IMG/VR virus record: IMGVR_UViG_3300027749_000394
Coordinates: 1 to 28,718 of that record
DNA: 28,718 bases
Reading direction: 5' to 3' (one strand)
DNA from: a virus
Positions 15,361 through 25,158 of the stretch are shown here, one piece after another. Position 1 is the first letter of the stretch. Each line of letters opens with the position of its first letter. The position numbers and the translations under genes are program-made. Below the pieces are notes generated by a model, which was not told where the DNA came from, did not search any database, and saw only the letters and a list, made by a program, of their open reading frames with translations.

Positions 15361-18300
15361 TGGCCCTACAGGATGATTATTTAAATACTATTGAGCAGCT
15401 AGAGAGTGGTGGTGTACAAGGACTTACGTCATCTAGGGGGGCTGTTGGTAAGATGCAAACTATGTCTGCTACTAGGGGTAACCCGGGGTATGGGGTTAAA
15501 CCTGCTATGGATGATAGTTTAGATGAGGCGGATAGGGTAGGTAGAGATTATGCCCTAGCTATGCTTGAACAATATAAAGACCCTGCGCTTGCCTTAGCTG
15601 CATATAATGCAGGGCCGGGAGCAGTTAATAAACATGGGGGTATTCCTCCTTATGCCGAAACTCAAAACTATGTCCGTAAAGGTATGGCTATGTTAGGTGG
15701 TGAAGGTGGAGTTACTAACCCCAATGAAACTGAAGAAGATTTAGCTAAAGCTAAAGAAGAAAGATATCAAGCTTGGTCTGCTGAGCAAGATGCAAAAGAG
15801 GAGCGATACAAAGCTTGGTCTGCCGAACAAGATAAACTAGATGCTGCTAAGAAAGCTCAAGAAGTTCCTGAAGAATTACCCACCAGATCAGTAGGAGCGT
15901 TTGCTAAAGATGTTGGCCTGTCATTAGCTAAGGGTGTTATAGGCGCTGAACAAGGGCTAGTCGGGTTAGCTGATATTCCTACTGGGGGGCATGTTGGCAA
16001 ATATTTACAGGAGCAGGGGTTTGACTTTGAAAAGAATCAGAAGCTGCTAAGTGAACAATACTCACCTCAACAAAAAGCTGAGAATAAAGCGTTAGAAGAT
16101 GCTCATGGCTTTTCAGATATTATAAGTGCAGGTATTCATAACCCTAGTGCTGTTGGTGCAATGCTTAGTGAATCTATACCCTCTATGTTTGCTGGAGGAA
16201 TACTAGGTAAAGTTGCTAAAGTTGCTAAGGGGGTAAGTGCTGCTGGTGCTGCAGGTATAGGTGAAGGTCTTATTGCTGCTGGGGGTGCTGAAGAGAATAT
16301 ACGTAATCAATCTGAAGATGGTTTAGTCTCTGGTAAAGGTACACTTGCCGCTATTGGTACAGGTATTGGTACAGGTCTATTAGGTGCTGCAGGGAGTAAA
16401 TTAACTACTAGACTTGGAGGTACTGATATTGATACCGCTATGGTTGGTGGCGCTAGAAGAGAACTCACCCCTCCAGTTACCACTACTACAGCCGCTGGAA
16501 CTAGAACAATAGAAGAGTTAGCTCCTAGTAAATTTAGGCAGGTTATGGTATCTGCACTAGGTGAAGGCGTGTTTGAAGAAATGCCTCAATCTGCACAAGA
16601 ACAGATATGGCAGAACTATGCTACAGATAAACCGCTGTTAGAGGGTGTCCCAGAGGCTGCAACTAAAGGCGCTTTATTAGGTTCTGTTATGGGTGGAGGT
16701 GTAGGTGCGGTATCAGGAGGACCTGCTAGAGTTAATACAATACCACCTCCAGCAACAACAGCAACAGGTGAAGAAACTTCTAGAGAAGAGCAGCCCCCAC
16801 TAACACCTCAAGCAGAAGCAAACAAAAAAAGAAATGATCTTAAAAGGGCTGGAATAGATATTAACCATCCTATGCACGAAAATATGATGCAACTAGATTT
16901 AAGCACTCCTGAAGGTATAGATGCAGCTGAAGCTTTTGTGCAAGGTAATAGTGAGAAGTTAGGTGGTATTAAAGATGCTGCTTGGGAAAAAATTATAGCT
17001 GATGCAAAAGAAAAAGCTGGCGTAGTAGAAGAAGTAAAAGCACCAGTAGAAGAAGTAAAAGCACCAGTAGTAGAAGAAGTAAAAGCACCAGTAGAAGAAG
17101 TAAAAGCACCAGTAGTAGAAGAAGTAAAAGCACCAGTAGTAGAAGAAGTAAAAGCACCAGTAGTAGAAGAAGTAAAGGCACCAGTAGAAGAAGTAAAAGC
17201 ACCAGTAGTAGAAGAAGTAAAAGCACCAGTAGTAGAAGAAGTAAAAGCACCAGTAGTAGAAGAAGTAAAGGCACCAGTAGTAGAACAAGCACAAGAACAA
17301 GCACGGGCTGCACCACTACCTACCCCTGAAACACTGTTAGAAGGGTTTAAAACGTCTCGCCCAACTAATTTTAGTACTAATACACAAGTTAAAAACGCCT
17401 TATCTAAACAAGGTGTGCCTGAAAAGAAGAATACACTAGAGTTACAACAACAAATACGTGCTGCTCATAATGCATATGTGCAGTCGAGTAAAGAAACGCC
17501 AGTAGTAGTTCCACAAGTAACCCCACAAGTAACCCCACAAGTAACCCCACAAGCTACTACACCTGAACCTACACAGATAGATGAGGCTAAAGTAACAGCT
17601 TATGACAACGCACTAGAACGCGCAAGTGTGCTAGCAGCGGGAGGTAGTAAGGGGGCTGTTAAGCCTTTTATGGAAGATTTACTCGCTAAAGGTCTAATAA
17701 ACCTAGAGCAAATAAAAGCGTACGCAGGTAAACCTCTTGCAGAACTTATGCAAGCGATCAACACAGACTTACAAACAGGTAGGGAGACTACTACAACTAC
17801 TCCAGTAGCATCTACATATACACCACATACAGAGTTTGGCGCTAAGAAAACTAAAGCTGCCCCTATAAAAGAGAAAGACTTAACTGGGGTTGAGAGAAGA
17901 CAGCAAGCAGCAGATGTATTACGTGCAAATGTAGAAGCTAAGAAAGCTGAAATCGAAAGACTTGCTGATGAGAAGCGGGCTGTTGCAACAGAAATACGTA
18001 GGTTTAATAGAGAGCAAGCACAAAATAAACCCACTACAACAGATAAGCCTGTACCTACCATTGTAGATTTAAACGCTAAGGTAACAGCCGCCCGTAAACT
18101 TGATGCCGATATCACTGCCGAATTAAAAGGTGTGAGAGATAGCCACCCAGAAGATATTATATCAGACCAAGGTGAACAAGACGCTAGGGTACATGAACTA
18201 CTTGCTGAAAAAGAAGCACAGTCACTTTTAAAGAAAACTAAAGAGTTAGCTACAGCTCAAGCTAAAGAGAATGCTGCTAGGAAGACAGAAGAGAAAGCTG

Positions 18301-21300
18301 CAGCTAAAGTAGAGGCAGACCGTATAGCAACAGAACATGCAGCAGCAGAGCAAGTAGCTAAAGAGAAAAGAGAAGTAGCTAAAGAGAAAAGAGAAGTAGC
18401 TAAAGAGAAAAGAAAAGTAGCGGCTAAGAAGATGGCTGAAGCTAAAGAAACTGAAGCTAAAGAAACTGAAGCTAAAGAAACTGAAGCTAAAGAAACTGAA
18501 GCTAAAGAAACTGAAGCTAAAAAAGAAATAGTTAAACCTAAAGTAGAAAACCCCCCTCAGTGGGCACAAAATGCAGCTAAGATGAATGGAGGCACAGTAG
18601 TTTTTGTTAAGGGTAATACGGCTTTAATAAAAGGGAGTAGTTTGCTTAGTGGGGCTCCTGTATTTATGGGGGCTACTGACACCTCTATAACTAGTCTTGA
18701 TATAGAACGGTATACAGGAAAGTTATTTTCAACAGAGGATAGAGCGGAATTAATAAATGCTAAAAACGAATGGTTAGCCGCAGATGCTGCTTTACATGAA
18801 GCTAACCCTAATGGGCCTTTTAAATCGGGGGAAACTACAGCTTTTTCTGACCAAGTACCTGATAGTATTCGTGGGGTAATAAACGAATGGAAAAAGATGT
18901 TAGGTATTTCAGAGCGTATTTATATTACCACTTTAGCAGATGCTGCAACTAGTGACTTTCATGGGCCTTTTGCTACTGTTGTTTCGCAGCAAGGGTATCG
19001 AACAGGGGAGAAGGGGTCTGCTAGAAGACTAGCTAATGGGGATTATGTTATAGCTTATACCCCTGCTAAACTTACTTATACTTTAGAGCTATTATCTCAT
19101 GAGATGGGGCACGTATTAGAAAAGTCTATGTATGAGTCTGCTAGCCCTGAAGTTAAAGCAGCTATTGATGAAGATTTTAAAACGTGGTTAGCATCTACTA
19201 AAGGTAAAACTGCAAGGGAGCATATAGATAGTCTCCGTGCTCGCAGCACTGCAAAAGCTACAAAGGTTTCAGAAGGTAATACGTCTGCTAAACTAGGGCC
19301 GTATTGGAGCTCAAAGTCAGAATGGTTTGCAGACCAGGTGGCTAGGTGGGCTACAACAACAGATAAGCCTTTGTCAGTAGTAGAAAAGTTTTTTCAGAGG
19401 TTAGGCCAAGCATTAAAGAGATTCTTTTTACAGAATAGAGACTTCTTACCTACGCAAACTATGCATAATTGGTTGAACTCTTTAGAAGGTACTATATTTA
19501 CTCCTGAGTCTGGTAGTACAAATGAAGATTTAGGCGCTCAGTATTCTCTATCCTCAACAGAACAAGCCTCTGTAGATGCTAACATTTTAAGAACAACAGG
19601 CACTCCTATATCTACAACTCCAAAGAAAGGGTTTTTTAAATCTCTTGAGAATAGTATAGGTAATATAGAGACTAAATATTTTAGTGCTGATGCTAAACTG
19701 GTTAATGCTTTGCGTTCTAATATAGAGAAATTAGGACTGCCCTTTAAGTCTATTCAAAAACTATTGTTGATGTCTAGCCAGTCTCAGACATTGCATGCTA
19801 CAAGCGTAGCAGCTGCAGCAGCTACAGAAGGCGGGATAACTAAAAACACTACTACTAATATGTGGGAGTCAGTAGACAGCGCACATAAGATGCCTAGTGT
19901 GCGTCTTATGTTAGAAGATATTGCTACAGCTAAAGGAGAAACTTTTAAGACTATCAATAAAATCTTTGGGGATATTATGGTAGCTGCTCGTATAAATGAG
20001 CTATCTAAAAAGGCTGATCGTATTAGAGCGCAATATAAAGCAATGCCTAAGTTAACTGCAGCTGATAAGAAAGCTAGAGCATATTTCTTACACAATAATA
20101 AACACCATGTGATAACAGCTAACGGCTTAAACCGTTTTATGAATAAGGCTGAAGTTGCAACTCACTTAGTAGTACTAGCTTCTAACCCTGCATATAAAGC
20201 GCCGCTAGATGAATGGCAAGCTGTTCGTAAAGATGTAGTTAAATTCTTAGTAGACTCTGGACGCTATTCACAAGAACAAGCTGATGCTTATATGGATGCT
20301 GTAGCTTATGTTCCATTCCAACGTGTTATGGAAAGTGGTAATGTAGATGCTGATGTTGCTTATGTACGTGCGGCAGGTAAACGAGGGGGTATGGGCGGTC
20401 TATCGTCAGGTCAGATAGAGTATAGGCTGAAGGGTCAATCTACTAGAGAAGTGGATGACATCGTATCTAACATGGAGAAGTGGGTAGTTAATAGTTATGT
20501 AAAAGGTATTAAGGCTGATAAAAGTAGGGAGCTTGTAGACTTAGCAGATAGCTATTTACCTCCAGACTCTATTACTGAACTAAAGCAAGGAGAGCCTAAA
20601 GATGGTGCTGTAACTTGTTATAGAGATGGTGTTAAAGAGTATTGGCGGTTTAAAGACCCTATGATGAGTTTTGCATTTAACTCTGTTAATCCTATAGCAC
20701 TACCTACTTTAAAGCTAGGTGCAAAAGCTGCAAACTTATTACGTAATGCTATCGTACTTAACCCACTATTTACTGCATCTCAGTTACCTCAAGATACGTT
20801 TGCAGCTATGTATACTTCTGGAGTTAAGCACCCTTGGATGTTGCCGCATGAAGTAATGCTTCAGTTTATAGGTACACTAAAAGGTACAACTAAAGAACAC
20901 ACAGCTCTTAAATCTATTGGAGCAGCAGGCCAAAAAGACTTTGCTGAAATGTATGCTAGAAGTATTCATGATATTGCTTATGGTACACACTCTGATGGTA
21001 AAGGCCCGTGGGCTGCAGTTATACGCCAACTAAACCATATAGCTATGGCAGGGGATAATGCTGTAAGACAGGCAGTATATGCAAGGACGCTAAAAGAACT
21101 AAAAGAAAATCCTAACGCTAAAGCTATAGCTCAAGAACGTGCATTTGAACTTATTAACTTTCGTAGAAAGGGTGCTAGTGCTGGCTTAGATACACTACGT
21201 CAAATTACTCCTTTCTTAGGTGCATATATGCAGGCACAACGTGTAGCATACAATACTATATCTGGTAGAGGTATTGCACCTTCAGAGAGAAAGGCAGCTA

Positions 21301-22295
21301 TAGGACAGTTACTAGCTACAACAACTTCAATAGTTGCTCTTACAGGAATGTATAACCTATTGTTGGGTGCTGCAGGTATTGGTGGGGATGATAAAGATAA
21401 AGACTTTAAAAAACGAGATATAGTAGAACGAGACACAAGACTATTTATTCCGGGTACTAAAGTAACTTTACCTATACGTTCTGATGTATTCTCTTTACCT
21501 TTTATATTAGCTAATCATGGGTATCGTTATGTATTTGAAAAAGGTACTGAAAACCCAGAACTAGCTAAAGATGCAATAAATGAAGCTCTTAGAAAAGTAT
21601 TCTTTGGAATGCCTGCAGGTCCTACTATTGTTAAGCCTTTACTAGAAAGTATGATTAACCATAACTTCTTTACAGGTCGAGATATAGTACCCCAAAGATT
21701 ACAAGGGGTTGAGAAGTGGATGCAATATAAAGAAGATACTTCAGACTTAGCTAAAATGCTAGGTAAAACAAACTTAGTCTCCCCTATAATAGCAGATCAT
21801 TTTATTAAGGGTACTATGGGGTATGCGGGAGCTGGAGCGTTATTAGTTTATGATGTAGTTAATAGGATGGCTACAAATACACCTTATATGGATAAAGGGG
21901 CTTACGGTAAAACTATACGTAATATACCGGGGCTACCTAGTCTATATGCTAAAGAACATAACTCTCAAGACATAGCTACTAGTTATAATTTACGGGAAGA
22001 TGTGGATAAAGCTTATAGGTCTGTAAATAACTTGAATTCTTTGGGTTTACGTACAGAGGCTAGAGAGTATAAAGCTGAACATAGAGCAGAGCTTAAAGAG
22101 GGGATGCGTAAGCAGTTATCACATATGGTAGCTAAAGTAGATGAGACTAATAAAAAGATACGTAAATTGAATGAGGTATCTAATGACCGAATGTCTCCTG
22201 AAGCTAAACGTGCTAGAAGAGAACAACTAGATAAAAGAATTGTACATATTCAATCAGGTATAGCAAGGCTATACCCTAAAGTACATCCGAAGTAA
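15360..22295 (+). CDS. Giant polyvalent ejection protein: lytic transglycosylase plus zinc peptidase
   Basis: This 2311-aa protein begins with an SLT lytic transglycosylase: catalytic Glu15 in LESGG, GKMQT at 30-34, and AAYNAGPGAV at 80-89. Such domains open the peptidoglycan for DNA entry, as in T7 gp16. Residues about 260-460 are hydrophobic and Gly-rich with EMPQSAQEQIWQN, a type seen in polyvalent phage proteins. Linkers follow: eleven EVKAPV(V)E units (558-642), PQVT repeats, then Lys/Glu coiled coil with VAKEKRE (999-1019) and KETEA (1028-1052) units. Next comes a zincin with HEMGH (His1247, Glu1248, His1251) and Glu1321 in SEWFADQ as third ligand. The last about 850 residues may include an LPD38-like domain (near LNPLFTASQ, about 1800) and a hydrophobic segment near 1990. 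It ends the late unit. Domain names are from motifs. Confidence 0.8.
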   Translation: MALQDDYLNTIEQLESGGVQGLTSSRGAVGKMQTMSATRGNPGYGVKPAMDDSLDEADRVGRDYALAMLEQYKDPALALAAYNAGPGAVNKHGGIPPYAETQNYVRKGMAMLGGEGGVTNPNETEEDLAKAKEERYQAWSAEQDAKEERYKAWSAEQDKLDAAKKAQEVPEELPTRSVGAFAKDVGLSLAKGVIGAEQGLVGLADIPTGGHVGKYLQEQGFDFEKNQKLLSEQYSPQQKAENKALEDAHGFSDIISAGIHNPSAVGAMLSESIPSMFAGGILGKVAKVAKGVSAAGAAGIGEGLIAAGGAEENIRNQSEDGLVSGKGTLAAIGTGIGTGLLGAAGSKLTTRLGGTDIDTAMVGGARRELTPPVTTTTAAGTRTIEELAPSKFRQVMVSALGEGVFEEMPQSAQEQIWQNYATDKPLLEGVPEAATKGALLGSVMGGGVGAVSGGPARVNTIPPPATTATGEETSREEQPPLTPQAEANKKRNDLKRAGIDINHPMHENMMQLDLSTPEGIDAAEAFVQGNSEKLGGIKDAAWEKIIADAKEKAGVVEEVKAPVEEVKAPVVEEVKAPVEEVKAPVVEEVKAPVVEEVKAPVVEEVKAPVEEVKAPVVEEVKAPVVEEVKAPVVEEVKAPVVEQAQEQARAAPLPTPETLLEGFKTSRPTNFSTNTQVKNALSKQGVPEKKNTLELQQQIRAAHNAYVQSSKETPVVVPQVTPQVTPQVTPQATTPEPTQIDEAKVTAYDNALERASVLAAGGSKGAVKPFMEDLLAKGLINLEQIKAYAGKPLAELMQAINTDLQTGRETTTTTPVASTYTPHTEFGAKKTKAAPIKEKDLTGVERRQQAADVLRANVEAKKAEIERLADEKRAVATEIRRFNREQAQNKPTTTDKPVPTIVDLNAKVTAARKLDADITAELKGVRDSHPEDIISDQGEQDARVHELLAEKEAQSLLKKTKELATAQAKENAARKTEEKAAAKVEADRIATEHAAAEQVAKEKREVAKEKREVAKEKRKVAAKKMAEAKETEAKETEAKETEAKETEAKETEAKKEIVKPKVENPPQWAQNAAKMNGGTVVFVKGNTALIKGSSLLSGAPVFMGATDTSITSLDIERYTGKLFSTEDRAELINAKNEWLAADAALHEANPNGPFKSGETTAFSDQVPDSIRGVINEWKKMLGISERIYITTLADAATSDFHGPFATVVSQQGYRTGEKGSARRLANGDYVIAYTPAKLTYTLELLSHEMGHVLEKSMYESASPEVKAAIDEDFKTWLASTKGKTAREHIDSLRARSTAKATKVSEGNTSAKLGPYWSSKSEWFADQVARWATTTDKPLSVVEKFFQRLGQALKRFFLQNRDFLPTQTMHNWLNSLEGTIFTPESGSTNEDLGAQYSLSSTEQASVDANILRTTGTPISTTPKKGFFKSLENSIGNIETKYFSADAKLVNALRSNIEKLGLPFKSIQKLLLMSSQSQTLHATSVAAAAATEGGITKNTTTNMWESVDSAHKMPSVRLMLEDIATAKGETFKTINKIFGDIMVAARINELSKKADRIRAQYKAMPKLTAADKKARAYFLHNNKHHVITANGLNRFMNKAEVATHLVVLASNPAYKAPLDEWQAVRKDVVKFLVDSGRYSQEQADAYMDAVAYVPFQRVMESGNVDADVAYVRAAGKRGGMGGLSSGQIEYRLKGQSTREVDDIVSNMEKWVVNSYVKGIKADKSRELVDLADSYLPPDSITELKQGEPKDGAVTCYRDGVKEYWRFKDPMMSFAFNSVNPIALPTLKLGAKAANLLRNAIVLNPLFTASQLPQDTFAAMYTSGVKHPWMLPHEVMLQFIGTLKGTTKEHTALKSIGAAGQKDFAEMYARSIHDIAYGTHSDGKGPWAAVIRQLNHIAMAGDNAVRQAVYARTLKELKENPNAKAIAQERAFELINFRRKGASAGLDTLRQITPFLGAYMQAQRVAYNTISGRGIAPSERKAAIGQLLATTTSIVALTGMYNLLLGAAGIGGDDKDKDFKKRDIVERDTRLFIPGTKVTLPIRSDVFSLPFILANHGYRYVFEKGTENPELAKDAINEALRKVFFGMPAGPTIVKPLLESMINHNFFTGRDIVPQRLQGVEKWMQYKEDTSDLAKMLGKTNLVSPIIADHFIKGTMGYAGAGALLVYDVVNRMATNTPYMDKGAYGKTIRNIPGLPSLYAKEHNSQDIATSYNLREDVDKAYRSVNNLNSLGLRTEAREYKAEHRAELKEGMRKQLSHMVAKVDETNKKIRKLNEVSNDRMSPEAKRARREQLDKRIVHIQSGIARLYPKVHPK
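17031..17285 (+). repeat. Eleven in-frame units coding EVKAPV(V)E
   Basis: The stretch is made of units of 24 bp (eight copies) or 21 bp (copies 1, 3 and 7), differing by one GTA codon. Nearly all share 'gaagtaaaagcaccagtag', with two AAG variants. The order of 21- and 24-bp units shows blocks that were copied together (copies 3-6 and 7-10 have the same pattern). It codes for a Pro-kinked acidic-basic linker. Confidence 0.95.
18354..18515 (+). repeat. Two adjoining repeats: three 21-bp and five 15-bp units
   Basis: Three units of 'gtagctaaagagaaaagaga' plus one base fill 18354-18416 (VAKEKRE; the third with one change). Five perfect units GCTAAAGAAACTGAA fill 18441-18515 (AKETE). Both lengthen the charged helix of the giant ejection protein. 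Confidence 0.95.
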
Positions 22296-22300
22296 ATTTA

Positions 22301-22323
22301 AGGGGGCGAAAGCCCCCTCTTTT
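22301..22323 (+). terminator. Rho-independent terminator of the late unit, between convergent genes
   Basis: AGGGGGC (22301-22307) pairs with GCCCCCT (22312-22318) around a GAAA loop, followed by CTTTTATT. It lies six bases after the stop of the giant gene. Read on the minus strand, the same hairpin follows the primase-helicase stop, but its T-run is weak (TAAATTTAC), so it may work in both directions with lower strength there. Confidence 0.85.
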
Positions 22324-22324
22324 A

Positions 22325-25114
22325 TTAATGCATTTTAGTAGCATCTAATACCAAAGCTAAAACTGCAGGACTATCTTGTACTGTACCTGCTGACATACGA
22401 ACACGGTAGACATCTATTAGTATACCTGTAGATTTTAAGTCGGCTATCATACATGAAAAAGATATTTGTTTCTTAGCACACCAAGTTTTTAACACGCTAG
22501 ATATAATAAATGCTCGTTGAGTATCTGGTTCCCTGCGTATCACTAGTGCGCCGCGAGGAGATTCTATAGGAACACTTAACATGCCTTCTATTGCAGGGGG
22601 AGCTTTATTTATAATCAACTGGTTCTGTATATTTTCTGACATAAAAAGCCCTAGATGAGCAGCTGCTTTTTCTTCCTGCCCTGATGTTCCTACTTGTGTA
22701 CGGCCTACTTTATCTATTAAGTATTTAAATACAGGCTCTACTGGAATATCAACTAACCCTAATTTATTAGCTAGTTTCCCACCCCAAATAGCAGTAGCAC
22801 ACAAGGCTGAATAATATCTGTCTCGCTGCTGTAGGTTCGCCGCTTTGTCAAACTCTAACTGTATTGCATACAACTCGTTAAGGCAATCATCATGGTTATC
22901 AAGTACAAACTGCATCATAGCTTCACCAGCATGACCATAATTCTCTACCATATCCCTAGAAAATATCTGATCCGATTGTTGCTTTGTTAGGGTATCACTC
23001 TTCAATACTTCTAACTCTAATACACGTAATATCTCCCCTTCTGGGTCTGCCTTTAATGCTTGTAGAACTTCGTGTAGGCTATTGTTCCCAGAGGTAATAC
23101 AAGGTAGTGCCCATGTAGTATTGTTAATTCGTTCAGAGTTACTTGATGCACTCATACGATTCTTACCACGACCATTAGTAGCACCAAAAGCTAAATTACT
23201 AATCTCTTCAGAAGGTAAGTTTGTTAACTCATCAATACACATAACCATATTCTGCACTACACCCATGCGGTGATACTTTGACAGCGTAGTATCATCTTTA
23301 ACTAACATTGCTTGAATAGGATGACCCCATACGCTGTTAGCTACCATCTGAATAGTAGACTTGCCGACACCCGAAGATGCATTGGTAAGATGCAGTATTG
23401 CACCCCCTAAAGAAAAGAACTTAAACATCGGTGCGCCCAAACTTAGGAACAATGAGAATGCTCTTACTTCATTTCCCGGTGCTGCATAGTTATCAGCAAC
23501 CTTTTTCCACTCTTCTAACGACCCCTGTTTAGAATATATACTTACTACTGTTTCTGTAGCAGTTGATGGAGGGCTGTATTTAGGCGGGGCATTTTTAGAT
23601 AACTCCCGTGTCCCAATTACAAATGCATCTATACCATCATTCCATCCAAATTGTACTCTCACTAGTTCCGCCTTTGATTCGTTCTGTAGTTGTTTAGTCC
23701 ATGCAATTAAGTAGCCTAGCAACCCTTTCATTTGAGTAGCACCTGCGGCAATCCCATGATGGGATAACATATCTCTACACTTATCTGCTGCTGATATAGT
23801 AGCTAACGGCGCTGTGAAATCACTTACACCATCAAAAGGTCTGATTAACCGCATATGTAACACTTCTCCTGAATCGGGGTCAGTACGTCTACCCACTACA
23901 TAAAAGTCATTTTCATATATTAGAGCCTTCTCCGACTCTCCATCTTCACTATCTTCCAATGGTTTCTTAATGTATATACCGCCTTTAGGTCCCCTAGTAT
24001 AAGCTTCAGGGTAAGCAGGTATTTCAATGTCTATAGTTCCCAAATCTGGGCTATGCGCTGTTATAATATTATCAAGCGGTGTTGCTTCTAATATGTCCTT
24101 ACCAAGCACTAGAGGCGTAGTTATCTTGCCCATGTGTGGGCAGCTCTCACACAGCTCAGGCATTATAGTAGCAAACGTAGAACACTTATGAGGCTTATCA
24201 ATTCTGTTAGCCCATTGCTCTGTTTGTACTGGATCGTACTCTATGTGTTGGTTTGATAACTTATGTATAGCTGTTTCTTTATCTTCACAAAACTGGGCTA
24301 TAGATAAACCTGCTCGCCAATGGGGTTCTGATAAATCATTTTGATTCTGGTATATATGCAGCATATGTGCACAACCTACACCCCTAACAGACTTCCGCAT
24401 AATACGCGAGAATGAATAGACTATATTACCCATCAAGGCTTTAGTCGTATCATTAAGTGTACCTTTAGAGCTTGACATCTCTACCATAGCTAAAGGAGAT
24501 AAGCCGCCTGAACCTAATGCATCTATATAATTTTGGACGGGAGCAGTGGGGCTTAATACTAATAGCTCTACAGGTACTTGCAAACCGCCTTTAAAATTTG
24601 TAGTCTCAGGGATACGTAATATTCTTACGGCATCACCAGTTAACCCCTTGTCTTTTACTTTAAAGTTTTCTGAGTTTAGTTTAGCTATTAATGCAGTTGC
24701 TATAGGCTTCCACGTATTGTAATCAACCGCTTCGTCAAATGCCCAGTACACATGTAACCCATACCCTGAAGAAACAATAGAGGGTTCAGGTAATCCTAAA
24801 GCATTAATAAATATTCTTAAGGCAGCAAACCCCGCCATCTGGGTATCAAATTCTGTGCCCTTACCTATATCTAAGTCTACCCATAAGGATTTAAATAGTT
24901 TAGCGTTCTTAGCGTTTCTACCTGCTGTAGGGTCTTTATATGTAGCAGGGGAAAAGTATGCATCTGTCCCATTAGCGGGTTGTGTATCTGCCCACTCTTC
25001 TATCTCTTGTATCGTATCGAAAAAATGTGTTCTAGGTTTACCACTAGTCAATCCTACTACACAGTAACTTCCTTCTGGCGCTAGTACTGTAGTTAAAAAA
25101 TCATGCCTGTTCAT
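22325..25114 (-). CDS. AEP primase fused to DUF927-like helicase
   Basis: The start is set at the ATG at 25114 (MNRHDFLTT); an in-frame ATG at 25168 lies inside a terminator hairpin and would add 18 unlikely residues. The 929-aa protein has an archaeo-eukaryotic-type primase in its first part: LWVDLDIG with Asp80 and Asp82, SSGYGLHVYW (sGxH motif) and VRILRIPETTNFK. A Cys cluster follows (HKCSTF, then CESCPHMGK), as in phage primases. The second half is an ATPase: SSGVGKST at about 578 (Walker A), VMCIDELTN at about 620 (Walker B) and GRGKNRM, ALPCITSGNNS, which is the DUF927 pattern of replicative helicases. It would prime and unwind phage DNA. No good ribosome site is seen at the start. Confidence 0.85.
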   Translation of the reverse strand: MNRHDFLTTVLAPEGSYCVVGLTSGKPRTHFFDTIQEIEEWADTQPANGTDAYFSPATYKDPTAGRNAKNAKLFKSLWVDLDIGKGTEFDTQMAGFAALRIFINALGLPEPSIVSSGYGLHVYWAFDEAVDYNTWKPIATALIAKLNSENFKVKDKGLTGDAVRILRIPETTNFKGGLQVPVELLVLSPTAPVQNYIDALGSGGLSPLAMVEMSSSKGTLNDTTKALMGNIVYSFSRIMRKSVRGVGCAHMLHIYQNQNDLSEPHWRAGLSIAQFCEDKETAIHKLSNQHIEYDPVQTEQWANRIDKPHKCSTFATIMPELCESCPHMGKITTPLVLGKDILEATPLDNIITAHSPDLGTIDIEIPAYPEAYTRGPKGGIYIKKPLEDSEDGESEKALIYENDFYVVGRRTDPDSGEVLHMRLIRPFDGVSDFTAPLATISAADKCRDMLSHHGIAAGATQMKGLLGYLIAWTKQLQNESKAELVRVQFGWNDGIDAFVIGTRELSKNAPPKYSPPSTATETVVSIYSKQGSLEEWKKVADNYAAPGNEVRAFSLFLSLGAPMFKFFSLGGAILHLTNASSGVGKSTIQMVANSVWGHPIQAMLVKDDTTLSKYHRMGVVQNMVMCIDELTNLPSEEISNLAFGATNGRGKNRMSASSNSERINNTTWALPCITSGNNSLHEVLQALKADPEGEILRVLELEVLKSDTLTKQQSDQIFSRDMVENYGHAGEAMMQFVLDNHDDCLNELYAIQLEFDKAANLQQRDRYYSALCATAIWGGKLANKLGLVDIPVEPVFKYLIDKVGRTQVGTSGQEEKAAAHLGLFMSENIQNQLIINKAPPAIEGMLSVPIESPRGALVIRREPDTQRAFIISSVLKTWCAKKQISFSCMIADLKSTGILIDVYRVRMSAGTVQDSPAVLALVLDATKMH

Positions 25115-25134
25115 AAGGTACCAAATTTTACGGG

Positions 25135-25158
25135 AAAAAAAGGGGGCTAATAGCCCCC
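25135..25158 (-). terminator. Rho-independent terminator after the Cys4 / ssDNA-binding-like gene
   Basis: On the minus strand GGGGGC, loop TATTA, GCCCCC (25158 down to 25142) is followed by seven T (25141-25135). It begins 15 bases after the stop of the Cys4 gene and stands before the primase-helicase start. This is one of the clearest terminators in the window. It shows where the operon that starts at the 26.7-kb promoter mostly ends. Confidence 0.9.

Noticed and set aside
17031-17285. CRISPR-like regular repeats
   Set aside because: The units are contiguous, in frame and have no variable spacers; no cas genes are near.
16959-17316. Long minus-strand frames rich in Phe/Tyr/Cys or Leu/Val opposite the EVKAP repeat
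   Set aside because: They are by-products of the tandem repeat read backwards in two frames; composition is absurd for a protein and there is no ribosome site.
18246-18569. Minus-strand frame of FSFFSFSFF type
   Set aside because: It mirrors the Lys/Glu repeats of the giant ejection gene; not a real membrane protein.
25124-25129. TAAAAT on the minus strand as -10 box for the primase-helicase
   Set aside because: The sequence 17 bases upstream is in the terminator hairpin and does not look like TTGACA.
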